NCBI GenBank assembly: GCA_030431975.1
Contig: JAUIHP010000010.1
Location: 124,001 to 188,000, forward strand
Source: a bacterium
GTDB lineage: Bacteria; Eisenbacteria; RBG-16-71-46; CAIMUX01
Length of the DNA: 64,000 bases
Direction: 5' to 3'
Shown here: positions 37,971 through 46,801 of the stretch, one piece after another
Layout of the letters: every line of letters begins with the position of its first letter
Numbering within the stretch: position 1 is the first letter of the stretch
Position numbers and translations under genes: made by a program
Notes under the pieces: model-generated
Databases searched by the model: none
Told to the model about the DNA's origin: nothing
The model's input: only the letters and a program-made list of their open reading frames with translations

Positions 37971-39581
37971 TCAGTTGACCAACGTAAAGCGAACGGTCCG
38001 AGTTACGACGCGCTGTCTTGTGCGGTCACCGATTTCGCGAGCACGCACGGTCAGTTGGTACTCGCCCGGGATGAACTGGTTGTCCGGATCCTGAAGAGAG
38101 ACTTCTGCCTCCCACGCCCCGCCCCGGGTCACCGCGTTTCCGTTCTGGTAATCGGAGAAAAACGTTTCCCGGACGATCCCGCCCTGCGCCGCCGGGTAGA
38201 AATCGAACTTCCACGCATACTGCACCAGGTTACGGGTGGCGTTTAGCCGATCCGGATCGATCGCAAGGAAGCGGAGCAACATCGTCGTCGGGTCATCCCC
38301 GATGGCCAGAGTCTCCCCCTCCATCGGTCGCTGGACGAAGTCCACCGCCGGCGCTTCATCCACGAACTTAGCCGCCCTGTTGACGTAGAAGGTCAACTCG
38401 GCCGGAGTTCCATCCGATCGTTCGAGATTGTCGATCGTCCGTCCTTGAATGACGTAGTCGCCCGTTGTCAGACGCTCGTAGAGGAACGTGGGGTCACTGG
38501 AGACCAAGGTTCGGTACCGCGCAGAGACCGAGGGAATCCGCACCTGATACCGGGCGATGAAACCGTCTTTGTCCGCGCCACGGACCCGGCCCATGATGTC
38601 CACGCCCGTTTGGGGAAGCGGCAGCGTATCGCCGTCACGGAGCGGAAGGAACTCCCCGGTTTCTCCCGTCGAGTCGGCGAAGACCACGGCAACAGAGTCG
38701 CCCAGGTCCTTGTCATAGATCCGGTCGAACCAGGAGTTCGGGTCACAGTTCACAACGAAACTACGAACCGTCGGGTCCAACCCACCGAATCCAGCGTCAT
38801 CGATAGCCCGAACCCGCAGGAAGAAAGGTCCGCTGGAAAGTTGGTCGGATTCGTAGCACTGCGTCGTGTCGTTGATCGTTCCCCCGGCGTCCGAGAACTG
38901 CAGCGGGGACAGAGAGTAGAAGTACCGCTGAATGGATCCGATCTGATCCACCGTACCATCCGGATTGAGGATGACGTCGCAATCCTCGCCGCGCCACTCA
39001 AAGCAGGTGGACCAACCTGCCGGCACCGTGTCGGTGATGGAAGGGGCCTGGGTCGCGGTTGAGGTAATGAGGATCGTGTCCTGCAGGTCCGGCGACAGAG
39101 CGAAGGACTTCTCGAAGATGACCTCGGGAGCGCACGTGTTTCGGGACCCGAAGAACGTCCACGCCGGGACCGGGTCACGCCGGCCATCGTCGTCAATGGC
39201 CCGGATATAGAAGCGGTGCGCCAGAATCTCGCGATCCTCTTCGACCTGGAACCGAAAGAGGCTGTCCGTCTTCGTCGTGTAGTTGTATTCGAGGTTCGTC
39301 AGATCCGGCAATGACTCGGTGACGGCGTACTCATACCCCGTGACCTCACCATCCTGATCAAAGCCGCTCCAGAAGAGCCGCACTGCGTAGAAGGCTGTCT
39401 GACTGTCTCCCGGCGCTCCCGTCAGAAACGTTTCCGGTGGAATGTTCCGATCCACGGGAAGCGCGTTCTCTTCACGGCATCCCGGAGCTACGAGCCCGGC
39501 GATGACGATCCATGAGAGAAAGAGCAGTGCAGAAAGTGGGAATAGCGTCCGTACAGGACTACCTGGCCGGTTCCCGTCCAT
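37971..39581 (-). CDS. FN3/Ig-like repeat lipoprotein
   Basis: The 536-residue protein has a type II signal peptide ending at the lipobox Ala-Pro-Gly-Cys and repeated Ig/FN3-like units with phrases shared with its neighbour (RLFWSGFDQDGEVTGYEYAV, HRFYIRAIDDDGRRDPVPAW, FFLRVRAIDDAGFGG). The two genes are therefore likely an ancient tandem duplication. The ATG at 39581 follows GGAG by 11 nt; an open frame runs further upstream across the promoter and is not coding. It is the promoter-proximal gene of a three-gene unit (37971, 35792, 33914). Confidence 0.8.
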   Translation of the reverse strand: MDGNRPGSPVRTLFPLSALLFLSWIVIAGLVAPGCREENALPVDRNIPPETFLTGAPGDSQTAFYAVRLFWSGFDQDGEVTGYEYAVTESLPDLTNLEYNYTTKTDSLFRFQVEEDREILAHRFYIRAIDDDGRRDPVPAWTFFGSRNTCAPEVIFEKSFALSPDLQDTILITSTATQAPSITDTVPAGWSTCFEWRGEDCDVILNPDGTVDQIGSIQRYFYSLSPLQFSDAGGTINDTTQCYESDQLSSGPFFLRVRAIDDAGFGGLDPTVRSFVVNCDPNSWFDRIYDKDLGDSVAVVFADSTGETGEFLPLRDGDTLPLPQTGVDIMGRVRGADKDGFIARYQVRIPSVSARYRTLVSSDPTFLYERLTTGDYVIQGRTIDNLERSDGTPAELTFYVNRAAKFVDEAPAVDFVQRPMEGETLAIGDDPTTMLLRFLAIDPDRLNATRNLVQYAWKFDFYPAAQGGIVRETFFSDYQNGNAVTRGGAWEAEVSLQDPDNQFIPGEYQLTVRAREIGDRTRQRVVTRTVRFTLVN

Positions 39582-39622
39582 GTAAATGCGAACTCCTGAG
39601 CATTGGTTCCCCGGCCACTCGT

Positions 39623-39652
39623 ACCCTACCACCGGGCGAGAAGCGGTGTCAA
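39623..39652 (-). promoter_or_regulatory. Sigma-70-type promoter for the FN3 lipoprotein operon
   Basis: On the minus strand a perfect TTGACA (39652-39647), an 18-nt spacer and TAGGGT (39628-39623). The start near 39616 gives a short leader of about 35 nt to the ATG at 39581. Confidence 0.5.
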
Positions 39653-39740
39653 ATCCCCACCACCTGCGATCAGCCGGACATCGCAGACCCAGCGGGAATC
39701 CTAACGTTTTACGCCGTTTCGTCCTAGCGTGATTCGAACG

Positions 39741-39768
39741 AAAAAGGCGGGTCCGAAGACCCGCCTTT
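39741..39768 (-). terminator. Rho-independent terminator with UUCG tetraloop
   Basis: On the minus strand AAAGGCGGGTC-TTCG-GACCCGCCTTT forms an 11-bp perfect stem closed by a TTCG loop, the very stable C(UUCG)G-type tetraloop, followed by TTCGTTCG. It lies 26 nt after the stop codon of the 1070-residue secreted protein gene. Confidence 0.9.
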
Positions 39769-39794
39769 CTCAAGTAGCGCTATCCGACTGCGGT

Positions 39795-42700
39795 TTAGTG
39801 CAGCTGGACGAGCTTTCCGCTGGACGTCTGGACGCCGTCGAAGACGCGAGCCCAGTAGACACCGGCCGGAAGAGCCTGGCCAGCATCGTTGGTTCCGTCC
39901 CAGATCTTCGAATGCGTACCCGCATCGAGTTCACCATCAACGAGCGTGCGGACCAAACGGCCGCTGGCGTCGTAGATCGTGACCTTGGCCTCGCCGGACT
40001 GGGCCAGCGAGAAGCGGATGTTCGTACGAGCGTTGAACGGGTTCGGCGTGCTCTGGTAGAGCTTCGTCACACCAGAGATCGTATCGAACCGCGGATCGTT
40101 GACATCACCCGGCTGACACGGATCCTCACAGAGGTCCGGGATGTTGCCGACGCCGTAGATCCACTCCAGAGCGGCCTGGATCTCGTTGAAGGCAGCCGTA
40201 ACCGTGTGAGCGGAGTCACCGACGCACTCTTCGACCGCGTCAACCTCGGAGAGGTTGTGGTACGAGACACCGTCGATCACCGTGCGAGCGTTGTTACCGG
40301 CATCGATGTCTTCCTTCACGACCTGGGCCCACTCCGTCTCGGTGACGAGGTCAGCCACGTTCAGGTAGACACGGTTACCGACACCACCCTGGCCCGAAGC
40401 GACGTCAAGAACGTCGAACGAGAACTGGATCGGACACCAGTTACCGTAGGCATCGTACTCGTAGTTACCCGAGGAGTTCGAGGTGCCGTACTCTTCGCCA
40501 CCGCTAACCGGGGCTTCGAGACGGACGCACTCGTTTTCGTCGAAAGCAAAGTCAGAGTACTGGTCGTCCAGGTGAACCGCACCGAGCTGGGTGAGGAGAG
40601 CCGCACCGTTCGTCTTCATGGAGTTGGCGATACCGTTTCCGTTGAAGATGATGCCCTGCTGCGTGGTGATACCTTCGCAGATCTCAGCCGTCAGCCAGTC
40701 CGAGAACAGGAGGTAGTCGAGCGGCCACATCAGCGAGGTGATGTTGCTCGTACCCGTGTTCACGAGGATGCCGCGGTAGCCGAGGAGCTGCGGAAGCGTA
40801 CAACCATTGTTGGCCTGGGAATTGGAGCCACGTGCCATCGGAGCCTTCCAGTTGGAGGATGCGTCCAGATAGTCGTAGCGGTCAGCTTCGATTCCGATGA
40901 CGTCGAAAGCGTTCTCGATGAAGAACTGTGCACCCGCATTGAACGCGTCAATGTAGAGGAGGCACGGGTACTTCAGCGTTCCGCCGTCGTCACGCCAGTT
41001 CGGAAGGATCTCGAACTCGAGAGAGAATCCACCCGCCGTATCCGGGAGGAGGAAGCTCTGCGGGTTGCCGATGAAGTTCGAGCTAACGAAGTAGTTGACC
41101 TGCGTACCCGGGAAGAGAACGCCGTCAGCAATGATTTCGTTGTCGGACGTCAGTTCGCCCGCGCCGCCGTCAAAGTCATCATCGTCCTCACGGAAGTAGG
41201 AGATGAACTTGTTGTTGGCGGTGTTCGTACCGACCTGGAACGAGTCCATGAACGCGAAGGTCCACTCGCCGTTCTCGATGTCGTTTCCGTCCGCAACCGC
41301 GTCACGCCAGTCGGTGTAACGGCTGTCCGCGGAAGGACCGACACGCTCGACGTTGAACCAGAGCTTGGCTTCCCACTGCGTCGCAGGGTCGGAACCGGCG
41401 AGCGGTCCGGAGACGTAGAGGGAGTCACCGAGGATGATCGGCGGGGTCGCACCGAAGTTCCGGTTGCGGGTCACGTCGGCGTTACCCGGCTCGTTCGGAA
41501 CGTTGACCGGAGTGTTCTGCGCGAAGCCGTCCTGGAAACGGAGACCGTTATCGAAGGCGATCGGCGGAGCATCCGGCACCTTGGTGGTGCGGATCGTGAT
41601 GTTGTCGATGATCGGCGTGAAGTTCGTAATGTCCGTACAGACATCTTCGGAGATCGAGAACGCATCGCAAGAGGCGTAGATCTCGTAGACGAAACGAACC
41701 TGCTCAGCCGTCGGCGGAACCGGGACGTCGGTCGAGGTACCGCTGTTGATGTTCTCCGTACAGGCCGGGTCCTCTCCAACGAAGAACCAAGAGTTCTGAC
41801 CGACTCGGCCGGACCAACCCTGAGCTCCGGTGAGGAGACACTCGAACGGGAAGTAATCCCAACCCGGACGGTAGAAGACACCGTTGGCCTGCGGGAGCAC
41901 CGAGTACTGCGACCATCGCGCGAAAATGGACAGGTTTCCGATCCCGTTCGGATCCGTACCGTTCGCGAGATCGGCGATTCCGGAACGAGCGGCGACACGC
42001 TGACCATACGGATGCTCGTTGTTGTCATCATGCATCTCGAGGACGTTACCGGCGAGTTCGCAGGTACAAGGATCCTCGATCAGGTAGCTGTTGATTCCGT
42101 TGATACCGATGAAGGTACCGAAACCCGGGCAAGCCGAGGCCGTCCAGCCGTCCAAACCGGATTCGAAGTCACTGACGTCGCCGTCAATGCTCATATCGTC
42201 GAAACCAGCCGGACCGTACTCGGTCGGGCTCAGGGCGTCGGAGTCGGACCAACCACCATCGGAGGTCATCTCGAAGATGATCCGGTAGCGGGTCTCACCG
42301 GCGAAGTCGGCGGAGTTCAGAACGTCCTGGTCAGCGACGCCGTCCGGCGGACTTGCCGGGTGGTCGCCAGCCAGACCAATCTGGCCCGTGTAACGCTTCA
42401 GGAGCGTTTCATCGGAGCTCGGGAACGTGGCGAGGTAGACGATCGAGTAGTCGAAGTCGACCTCGGTGTCGTTGAAGTGATTCCAGCTGACGATCACGTT
42501 GCTGGAACCGTCGTACGTGAACTCAGGACTGGTCAGACGCTGACACCAGCTGTTGCCATAACCCAGACCGGCTTCCCAGCAAAGGTCGTTGGCCTCAGAG
42601 CCGAAAGCACCGACCCAGGCAGAACCCGTACCGTTCAGAACCGGCGCCGCGACCGTGTTGTTCGGGTCGGCGTTCCAGATGGCATCCGTGACGTGACGCC

Positions 42701-43007
42701 AGTAAGCAGTGGACTGCTGGGTCACATCCGTTGCGTACCAACCCTGCAGGGTCGGCGGGGTATCGAAGTCCCAAACCCCACCTTCAACTGCAAATCCGGA
42801 GCCGTCGTCGTTCCCGAAGGAGATCGTGTCTCCCGGGGCGAAGCGCTGCATACCCTGGGCCTGAACGGCCGCAGCGGGCATGTCGTACTTCATATCGCCG
42901 ACTCTCGGGGCAGCTTCAGCAGGGAGGATTTCGTTCGTTTTGGCCAGCGACTCCGACGCGCTCCCGGCAAGGAGCACGACGGCCATCATCGCAAAGCACT
43001 TCCTCAT
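39795..43007 (-). CDS. Very large secreted protein with FlgD-like C-terminal sorting domain
   Basis: The 1070-residue protein has a signal peptide (MRKCFAMMAVVLLAGSASES, cleaved near LAKTNE) and ends with a FlgD/T9SS-A-type domain: LYQSTPNPFNARTNIRFSL, VTIYDASGRLVRTLVDGEL, DGTNDAGQALPAGVYWARV. The body is acidic, rich in Asn, Asp, Gly and aromatic residues and holds many Cys (for example DPCTCELAG, ENECVRL, NNGCTLPQ, DLCEDPCQPGD), suggesting disulfides and Ca-binding loops; no protease motif was found. Start: GGAGG 6 nt before the ATG. Codon use is strongly biased to preferred codons, suggesting high expression. It is a single-gene unit with a consensus promoter, a 380-nt leader and a strong terminator. 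Confidence 0.92.
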   Translation of the reverse strand: MRKCFAMMAVVLLAGSASESLAKTNEILPAEAAPRVGDMKYDMPAAAVQAQGMQRFAPGDTISFGNDDGSGFAVEGGVWDFDTPPTLQGWYATDVTQQSTAYWRHVTDAIWNADPNNTVAAPVLNGTGSAWVGAFGSEANDLCWEAGLGYGNSWCQRLTSPEFTYDGSSNVIVSWNHFNDTEVDFDYSIVYLATFPSSDETLLKRYTGQIGLAGDHPASPPDGVADQDVLNSADFAGETRYRIIFEMTSDGGWSDSDALSPTEYGPAGFDDMSIDGDVSDFESGLDGWTASACPGFGTFIGINGINSYLIEDPCTCELAGNVLEMHDDNNEHPYGQRVAARSGIADLANGTDPNGIGNLSIFARWSQYSVLPQANGVFYRPGWDYFPFECLLTGAQGWSGRVGQNSWFFVGEDPACTENINSGTSTDVPVPPTAEQVRFVYEIYASCDAFSISEDVCTDITNFTPIIDNITIRTTKVPDAPPIAFDNGLRFQDGFAQNTPVNVPNEPGNADVTRNRNFGATPPIILGDSLYVSGPLAGSDPATQWEAKLWFNVERVGPSADSRYTDWRDAVADGNDIENGEWTFAFMDSFQVGTNTANNKFISYFREDDDDFDGGAGELTSDNEIIADGVLFPGTQVNYFVSSNFIGNPQSFLLPDTAGGFSLEFEILPNWRDDGGTLKYPCLLYIDAFNAGAQFFIENAFDVIGIEADRYDYLDASSNWKAPMARGSNSQANNGCTLPQLLGYRGILVNTGTSNITSLMWPLDYLLFSDWLTAEICEGITTQQGIIFNGNGIANSMKTNGAALLTQLGAVHLDDQYSDFAFDENECVRLEAPVSGGEEYGTSNSSGNYEYDAYGNWCPIQFSFDVLDVASGQGGVGNRVYLNVADLVTETEWAQVVKEDIDAGNNARTVIDGVSYHNLSEVDAVEECVGDSAHTVTAAFNEIQAALEWIYGVGNIPDLCEDPCQPGDVNDPRFDTISGVTKLYQSTPNPFNARTNIRFSLAQSGEAKVTIYDASGRLVRTLVDGELDAGTHSKIWDGTNDAGQALPAGVYWARVFDGVQTSSGKLVQLH

Positions 43008-43388
43008 TGTTTGCCTCCGTCGTGGTTCTTTGTTGTTGCGGACTCGACGACCTCTCGCTGCGGGGCGATCGGAATCCGAGAATCCGCGGGAAATCGATCT
43101 GATCGATGACTCCGAAGAGAAATCGAACTTATCGCACTCGCTGGAGTTTGAGAGACGGAAGGTTTGCCGAACACAGGAAGCTTATCTGCGACCCGATCGG
43201 CCTCCACCCTTCTCCCAGCCCCAATCAATGCCTGAACCAAAGGTACAAGCGGATCGCGAAGACGACAATTGCTGGTGTGCCGACGATGTCTCCTCGGTCG
43301 CTCAGCTACCGCTTCGCCAGGAGGGGGGACCAGACGTCGATGTCTAACCCAGCGATGCCCTGACCCTAAAAGGGCCACTCCTCAGTCT
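43008..43388 (-). other. Long 5' leader of the 1070-residue protein gene
   Basis: Between the promoter at 43396-43424 and the ATG at 43007 lie about 380 nt that would be transcribed but appear untranslated. An open frame of 124 codons (43378-43004) overlaps the start of the main gene, has Arg/Pro-rich composition unlike its neighbours and no family similarity, so I do not call it a gene. I did not find a known riboswitch signature. Confidence 0.5.
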
Positions 43389-43395
43389 GCACTGA

Positions 43396-43424
43396 AACAT
43401 AGCAACGTGCCGAGGGCCTGTCAA
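43396..43424 (-). promoter_or_regulatory. Consensus-like sigma-70 promoter
   Basis: On the minus strand TTGACA (43424-43419), a 17-nt spacer and TATGTT (43401-43396): a perfect -35 and 4/6 at -10. It reads toward the large secreted protein gene, with a predicted start near 43389. Confidence 0.65.
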
Positions 43425-43489
43425 CTAAGTTGGAAGGCCTGGACGGGACTGTGGATAAGTAGGCTCCGTCCTGGGGATAAGTGCCGCCG

Positions 43490-44755
43490 CTACCCATCTC
43501 CCCTTTTCGGGGCCTGAAGGAAGCCATCGATCCGGTCCCGAACGACCGCCACCGAGGTCTCGTGCTCGGCAGCAACACGGGTGAGCTCGTCGAACTCCAC
43601 GCTCCAACGAGTCCCCGCTCCAGCCTCATAGAACTTGATTCGAATCAATCCCCAGGGCGTCGAAACCTCACGGACCTCCCGCCAACGCTCCCACCTTCGC
43701 TCGATCCGACTCCGCACGCCCAAGGTCGAGCTGTGTTCAAAGAGCAGCTGAACCATCGACTCCTCCTGCGGTGGGCGGACGATCGTACGCAGAAGGCTGC
43801 CTGGTCGCCCCTTCTTCATAAGGAGGGGTTCCAACGTCACGTCGAGAGCCCCGGCCCGCCGGAGTCGTTCCGCGAGACCGCCAAGCTCCTCCCCGGTCAG
43901 ATCGTCGACCTGCGTTTCGAGAACGGTGACCGGCTGAACGGACACGCGACCACCACCGGATACCTTGTTGGCTTCCCTGTTGGCTTCCCTTTGGGATTCC
44001 TTGTCGGACTCCGCAGACGGCACGAAGCCGGAAAGTCGAGGAGTCCCCACCCAAAGCCGGGCGAGATTGGGAAGGGTCGGATGAGTCTTGGTCCCGGCCC
44101 CGAGTCCTACTGCCTCGACGTGTAGCGCGGGCATGTTCTCACTCGGCTTCCCCAGTGTCCTTAGAAGCGCCGCCCCCGTGGGGGTGATCCACTCCCCTTC
44201 CCCATCCCCGGCCCGGATCGGCCATCCCTGCAACAGGAATCCGGTAGCTGGGGCCGGAGTCGGCAACGTGCCATGAGCACACTGGACACTCCCGCGATGG
44301 ACGGGAATCGGGTCGGCGGTCAACGTTTCGACCCCCAGGTCATGCAGTGCCTGGACGGCCGCGGTGATATCGACGATCGCATCGAGGGCGCCGACCTCAT
44401 GAAAGTGAATGGAGTTCGGCGTCGATCCGTGGACCCGGGCCTCCGCCTCGGCCAAAGCCTGAAAGACGAGGAGCGCGCGCTCACGGACCGCGGGATCCAA
44501 AGCTGCGGCACCGAGGATGCGCGCGATGTCCTCGAGATGCCGGTGCGGCTGGGGGTCATTGCCTAAAACCTGAATCCCCTTCCCGACGAGAGACCCCTGT
44601 TTTCTCGTCTCAACGCGGACGTGCAGATCCGGGATTCCCAGGTGATTCACCATTTCCTGCAACGAGTGTTCGGGCCAACCGGCATCGAGGCAGGCCCCCA
44701 CGAACATGTCGCCGGAGAGCCCGGTCCAGATTTCGAAGTGGGCACTCCGGCTCAT
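43490..44755 (-). CDS. larC: Nickel-pincer cofactor biosynthesis protein LarC (DUF111)
   Basis: LarC inserts nickel into the pincer nucleotide cofactor of lactate racemase-type enzymes. The 421-residue protein shows FEIWTGLSGDMFVGACLDAG, SIHFHEVGALDAIVDI, PIPVHRGSVQCAHGTLPTPA, VETQVDDLTGEELG-like (here LETQVDDLTGEELGGL) and RPGSLLRTIV. In Lactobacillus the gene is split by a programmed frameshift; here it is one continuous frame. A low-complexity linker (EANREAN, from a 12-bp repeat) joins the two halves. It overlaps larB by 4 nt. No larA or larE is present nearby. Confidence 0.93.
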   Translation of the reverse strand: MSRSAHFEIWTGLSGDMFVGACLDAGWPEHSLQEMVNHLGIPDLHVRVETRKQGSLVGKGIQVLGNDPQPHRHLEDIARILGAAALDPAVRERALLVFQALAEAEARVHGSTPNSIHFHEVGALDAIVDITAAVQALHDLGVETLTADPIPVHRGSVQCAHGTLPTPAPATGFLLQGWPIRAGDGEGEWITPTGAALLRTLGKPSENMPALHVEAVGLGAGTKTHPTLPNLARLWVGTPRLSGFVPSAESDKESQREANREANKVSGGGRVSVQPVTVLETQVDDLTGEELGGLAERLRRAGALDVTLEPLLMKKGRPGSLLRTIVRPPQEESMVQLLFEHSSTLGVRSRIERRWERWREVREVSTPWGLIRIKFYEAGAGTRWSVEFDELTRVAAEHETSVAVVRDRIDGFLQAPKRGDG

Positions 44756-45522
44756 GAATCGCGGCCTCCCAGACTGCTGTAGTGACGATGAAGCTTGGCT
44801 GCGGCCACCCCCGCACCCAGTCCGTTGTCGACGTTGGTGACCAGAACACCGGGAGCACAGCTGTTGAGCATGGCGAGAAACGGAGTCACCCCGTCCAGGT
44901 GAAGTCCGTAGCCGACCGAGGTCGGTACGGCGATGACCAGCCCTGGTACGAGACCGGCCAGGACCGAGGGCATCGCACCCTCCATTCCGGCCACGGCAAT
45001 GACGACGCCGGCATCGGCAAGTCGATCACGCTCGCCCAAGAGCCGGTGGATGCCCGCAACTCCCACGTCGTAGACCCGGTCCACGGTCAGACCGAGGAAC
45101 TCCGCCGTGACGGCCGCTTCCTCGGCGACGCGGGAATCGCTGGTCCCTGCACACGCCACCGCGATTCGGCCGGGGAGAGACCTGACGGGTTGCTCCGAGA
45201 TGACGAAGAGCCTGGGGCCCTCATGCCATCTGCCACGAGGAAACTCTGCGGCAAGAATAGTCGCCTGTTCCGGCGTCACGCGGCTGACGAGCGCCCGCCC
45301 CGATCCCTTCCACAGAGAGCCGACCGCTTCAAGCAGCTGACTGTCGCTCTTCCCCTCTGCCCAGACGAGTTCCGGCACGCCGGTTCGGTCTTCCCGATCG
45401 TGATCGACTCGCACGTCCAAACGGGTTTCGGAGGAAACCGCGTCGACCGCCTGATCCAGACCCAGCTCACCGCGCTGAAACGCTTCGAGGATTCGAGTGA
45501 TTCGATTGGTTGCGGCGTCCAC
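44752..45522 (-). CDS. larB: Pyridinium-3,5-biscarboxylic acid mononucleotide synthase LarB
   Basis: LarB carboxylates nicotinic acid adenine dinucleotide, the first step in nickel-pincer cofactor synthesis. The 256-residue protein has the AIR-carboxylase (PurE-like) fold signature: VACAGTSDSRVAEEAAVTAE, VYDVGVAGIHRL, VVIAVAGMEGAMPSVLAGLV and IAVPTSVGYG. The start is a GTG at 45522; it follows tmk by 16 nt and overlaps larC by 4 nt. Confidence 0.93.
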   Translation of the reverse strand: MDAATNRITRILEAFQRGELGLDQAVDAVSSETRLDVRVDHDREDRTGVPELVWAEGKSDSQLLEAVGSLWKGSGRALVSRVTPEQATILAAEFPRGRWHEGPRLFVISEQPVRSLPGRIAVACAGTSDSRVAEEAAVTAEFLGLTVDRVYDVGVAGIHRLLGERDRLADAGVVIAVAGMEGAMPSVLAGLVPGLVIAVPTSVGYGLHLDGVTPFLAMLNSCAPGVLVTNVDNGLGAGVAAAKLHRHYSSLGGRDS

Positions 45523-45538
45523 GAGTTCCCCGACGGTC

Positions 45539-46168
45539 TTATAGGTCGTTGAGAAGCGTCCGAACCTGTTGGATCAGTTCCGTCTGAATGTCGTCGGGAG
45601 ATTGCCCGGCATCGAGCACGACGAATCGCTCCGGCTCCGTCGCGGACAGATCGATGTAGCCGCGATGTACGTCCTGATGGAAACGCAAAGACTCCGACTC
45701 CATGCGGTCCATACTTCCGCGACGACGGGAACGTTCCAAACCGACTTCCGGCGTGACGTCAAAGAAGAACGTTCGGGTTGGCATCAGGTCGGATGTCGCC
45801 CACCCGATCAACGTCCGCACTCTCTGCGTTCCGAGTCCGCGAGCCATACCTTGATAGACGAGTGACGAATCCAGATAGCGATCGGCGAGGACCACCACAC
45901 CGCGCTCCAAACTGGGAATGATCACATCCTGAACCAGCTGGGCTCGCGCCGCGACGTAGAGACAGAGTTCGGCCCAGGGACTCACCTCTTCTTCCCGGGG
46001 ACGGAGAAGCACCTCTCGAATCTCTTCGGAAAGCGGCGTTCCTCCGGGTTCCCGCACGACGACGACTTCACGCCCCTCTCGTTGGAGCCACTCCTCTAGT
46101 CGGGCGACCTGCGTGGACTTGCCGGAGCCTTCTCCTCCCTCGAAAGAAAGGAACAACCCCTTAGGCAC
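45539..46168 (-). CDS. tmk: Thymidylate kinase
   Basis: Tmk phosphorylates dTMP to dTDP. The 209-residue protein has the P-loop FEGGEGSGKST near residue 9, the VREPGGTPLSEEIR block, ADRYLDSSLVYQG and a lid region RRRGSMDRME. It overlaps the upstream phosphatidyltransferase gene by 8 nt and begins with GTG. Typical length and complete motifs. Confidence 0.96.
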   Translation of the reverse strand: MPKGLFLSFEGGEGSGKSTQVARLEEWLQREGREVVVVREPGGTPLSEEIREVLLRPREEEVSPWAELCLYVAARAQLVQDVIIPSLERGVVVLADRYLDSSLVYQGMARGLGTQRVRTLIGWATSDLMPTRTFFFDVTPEVGLERSRRRGSMDRMESESLRFHQDVHRGYIDLSATEPERFVVLDAGQSPDDIQTELIQQVRTLLNDL

Positions 46169-46793
46169 GCCGTGACTCCTCGGCGTCCAGACTCGACTCC
46201 AAAGGCTGCGAAGCCGTCAGTCGATGGACGTGATGCAGCCGCTGTAGGAACGTGATGTGGGCGAGGACCGCAATGATGCCGAGCACCCATGGCATGGCTG
46301 GACTTCCGACCAGTCCAAGAATCAAAAGGAGAACGACTCGCTCGGGTCGTTCGAGGATACCGACCTCGCAAGAGAGCCCCAGTCCTTCCGCTCGCGCGCG
46401 GACATAGGAGACGAGAAACGAGGCCACTCCGGCGAGAAGCGCCGTAGCCAACAACAGAAGCGACGCATCGCTTCGGGCGAGACCGAGGAGAATGCCTCCG
46501 AAGACGACGCCTTCGCCGTATCGATCGAGGGTCGAGTCCAGTGCCGCGCCGAACTTCGTTCCACCCCCACCCCGGGCACGCGCGACGGCACCGTCCAACA
46601 TGTCGCAGAGGCCGCTGCCGAGCATGAAGAAGAAGGCGAGGTGGAAGCGGCCTTCGTAGAAACCCCAGGCGGCGGGAAACGCGAGGAGGACGCCGATGAC
46701 ACTGATCGCATTTGCGGTCAGGCCGATGGCGCCGAGGGCGTTCCCAATGGGGAGCATGGCACTACGTGCGAAATCTTTGATTCTTTGTTTCAC
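46161..46793 (-). CDS. CDP-alcohol phosphatidyltransferase
   Basis: This 210-residue membrane enzyme carries the family motif D-x2-D-G-x2-A-R-x8-G-x3-D-x3-D in the stretch DMLDGAVARARGGGGTKFGA continuing to LDSTLDR. About five hydrophobic segments follow. Such enzymes join a CDP-diacylglycerol to an alcohol (glycerol phosphate, inositol phosphate or similar) to make phospholipids. PgsA-like or phosphatidylinositol-phosphate-synthase-like; the acceptor cannot be fixed from sequence. A triple repeat lies directly upstream. Confidence 0.88.
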   Translation of the reverse strand: MKQRIKDFARSAMLPIGNALGAIGLTANAISVIGVLLAFPAAWGFYEGRFHLAFFFMLGSGLCDMLDGAVARARGGGGTKFGAALDSTLDRYGEGVVFGGILLGLARSDASLLLLATALLAGVASFLVSYVRARAEGLGLSCEVGILERPERVVLLLILGLVGSPAMPWVLGIIAVLAHITFLQRLHHVHRLTASQPLESSLDAEESRRA

Positions 46794-46801
46794 TGTTTTG
46801 A

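Noticed and set aside
39729-43109. 1126-codon open frame on the plus strand opposite the large secreted protein gene
   Set aside because: It is antisense to a gene with clear signal peptide, ribosome site, promoter, terminator and sorting domain. The frame is kept open by the strong codon bias of the real gene; its translation is a repetitive Arg/Val/Glu/Thr mix without domains.
43004-43378. 124-codon frame in the leader of the large secreted protein gene
   Set aside because: Composition is unlike neighbouring genes, no clear ribosome site and it overlaps the main start; treated as untranslated leader.
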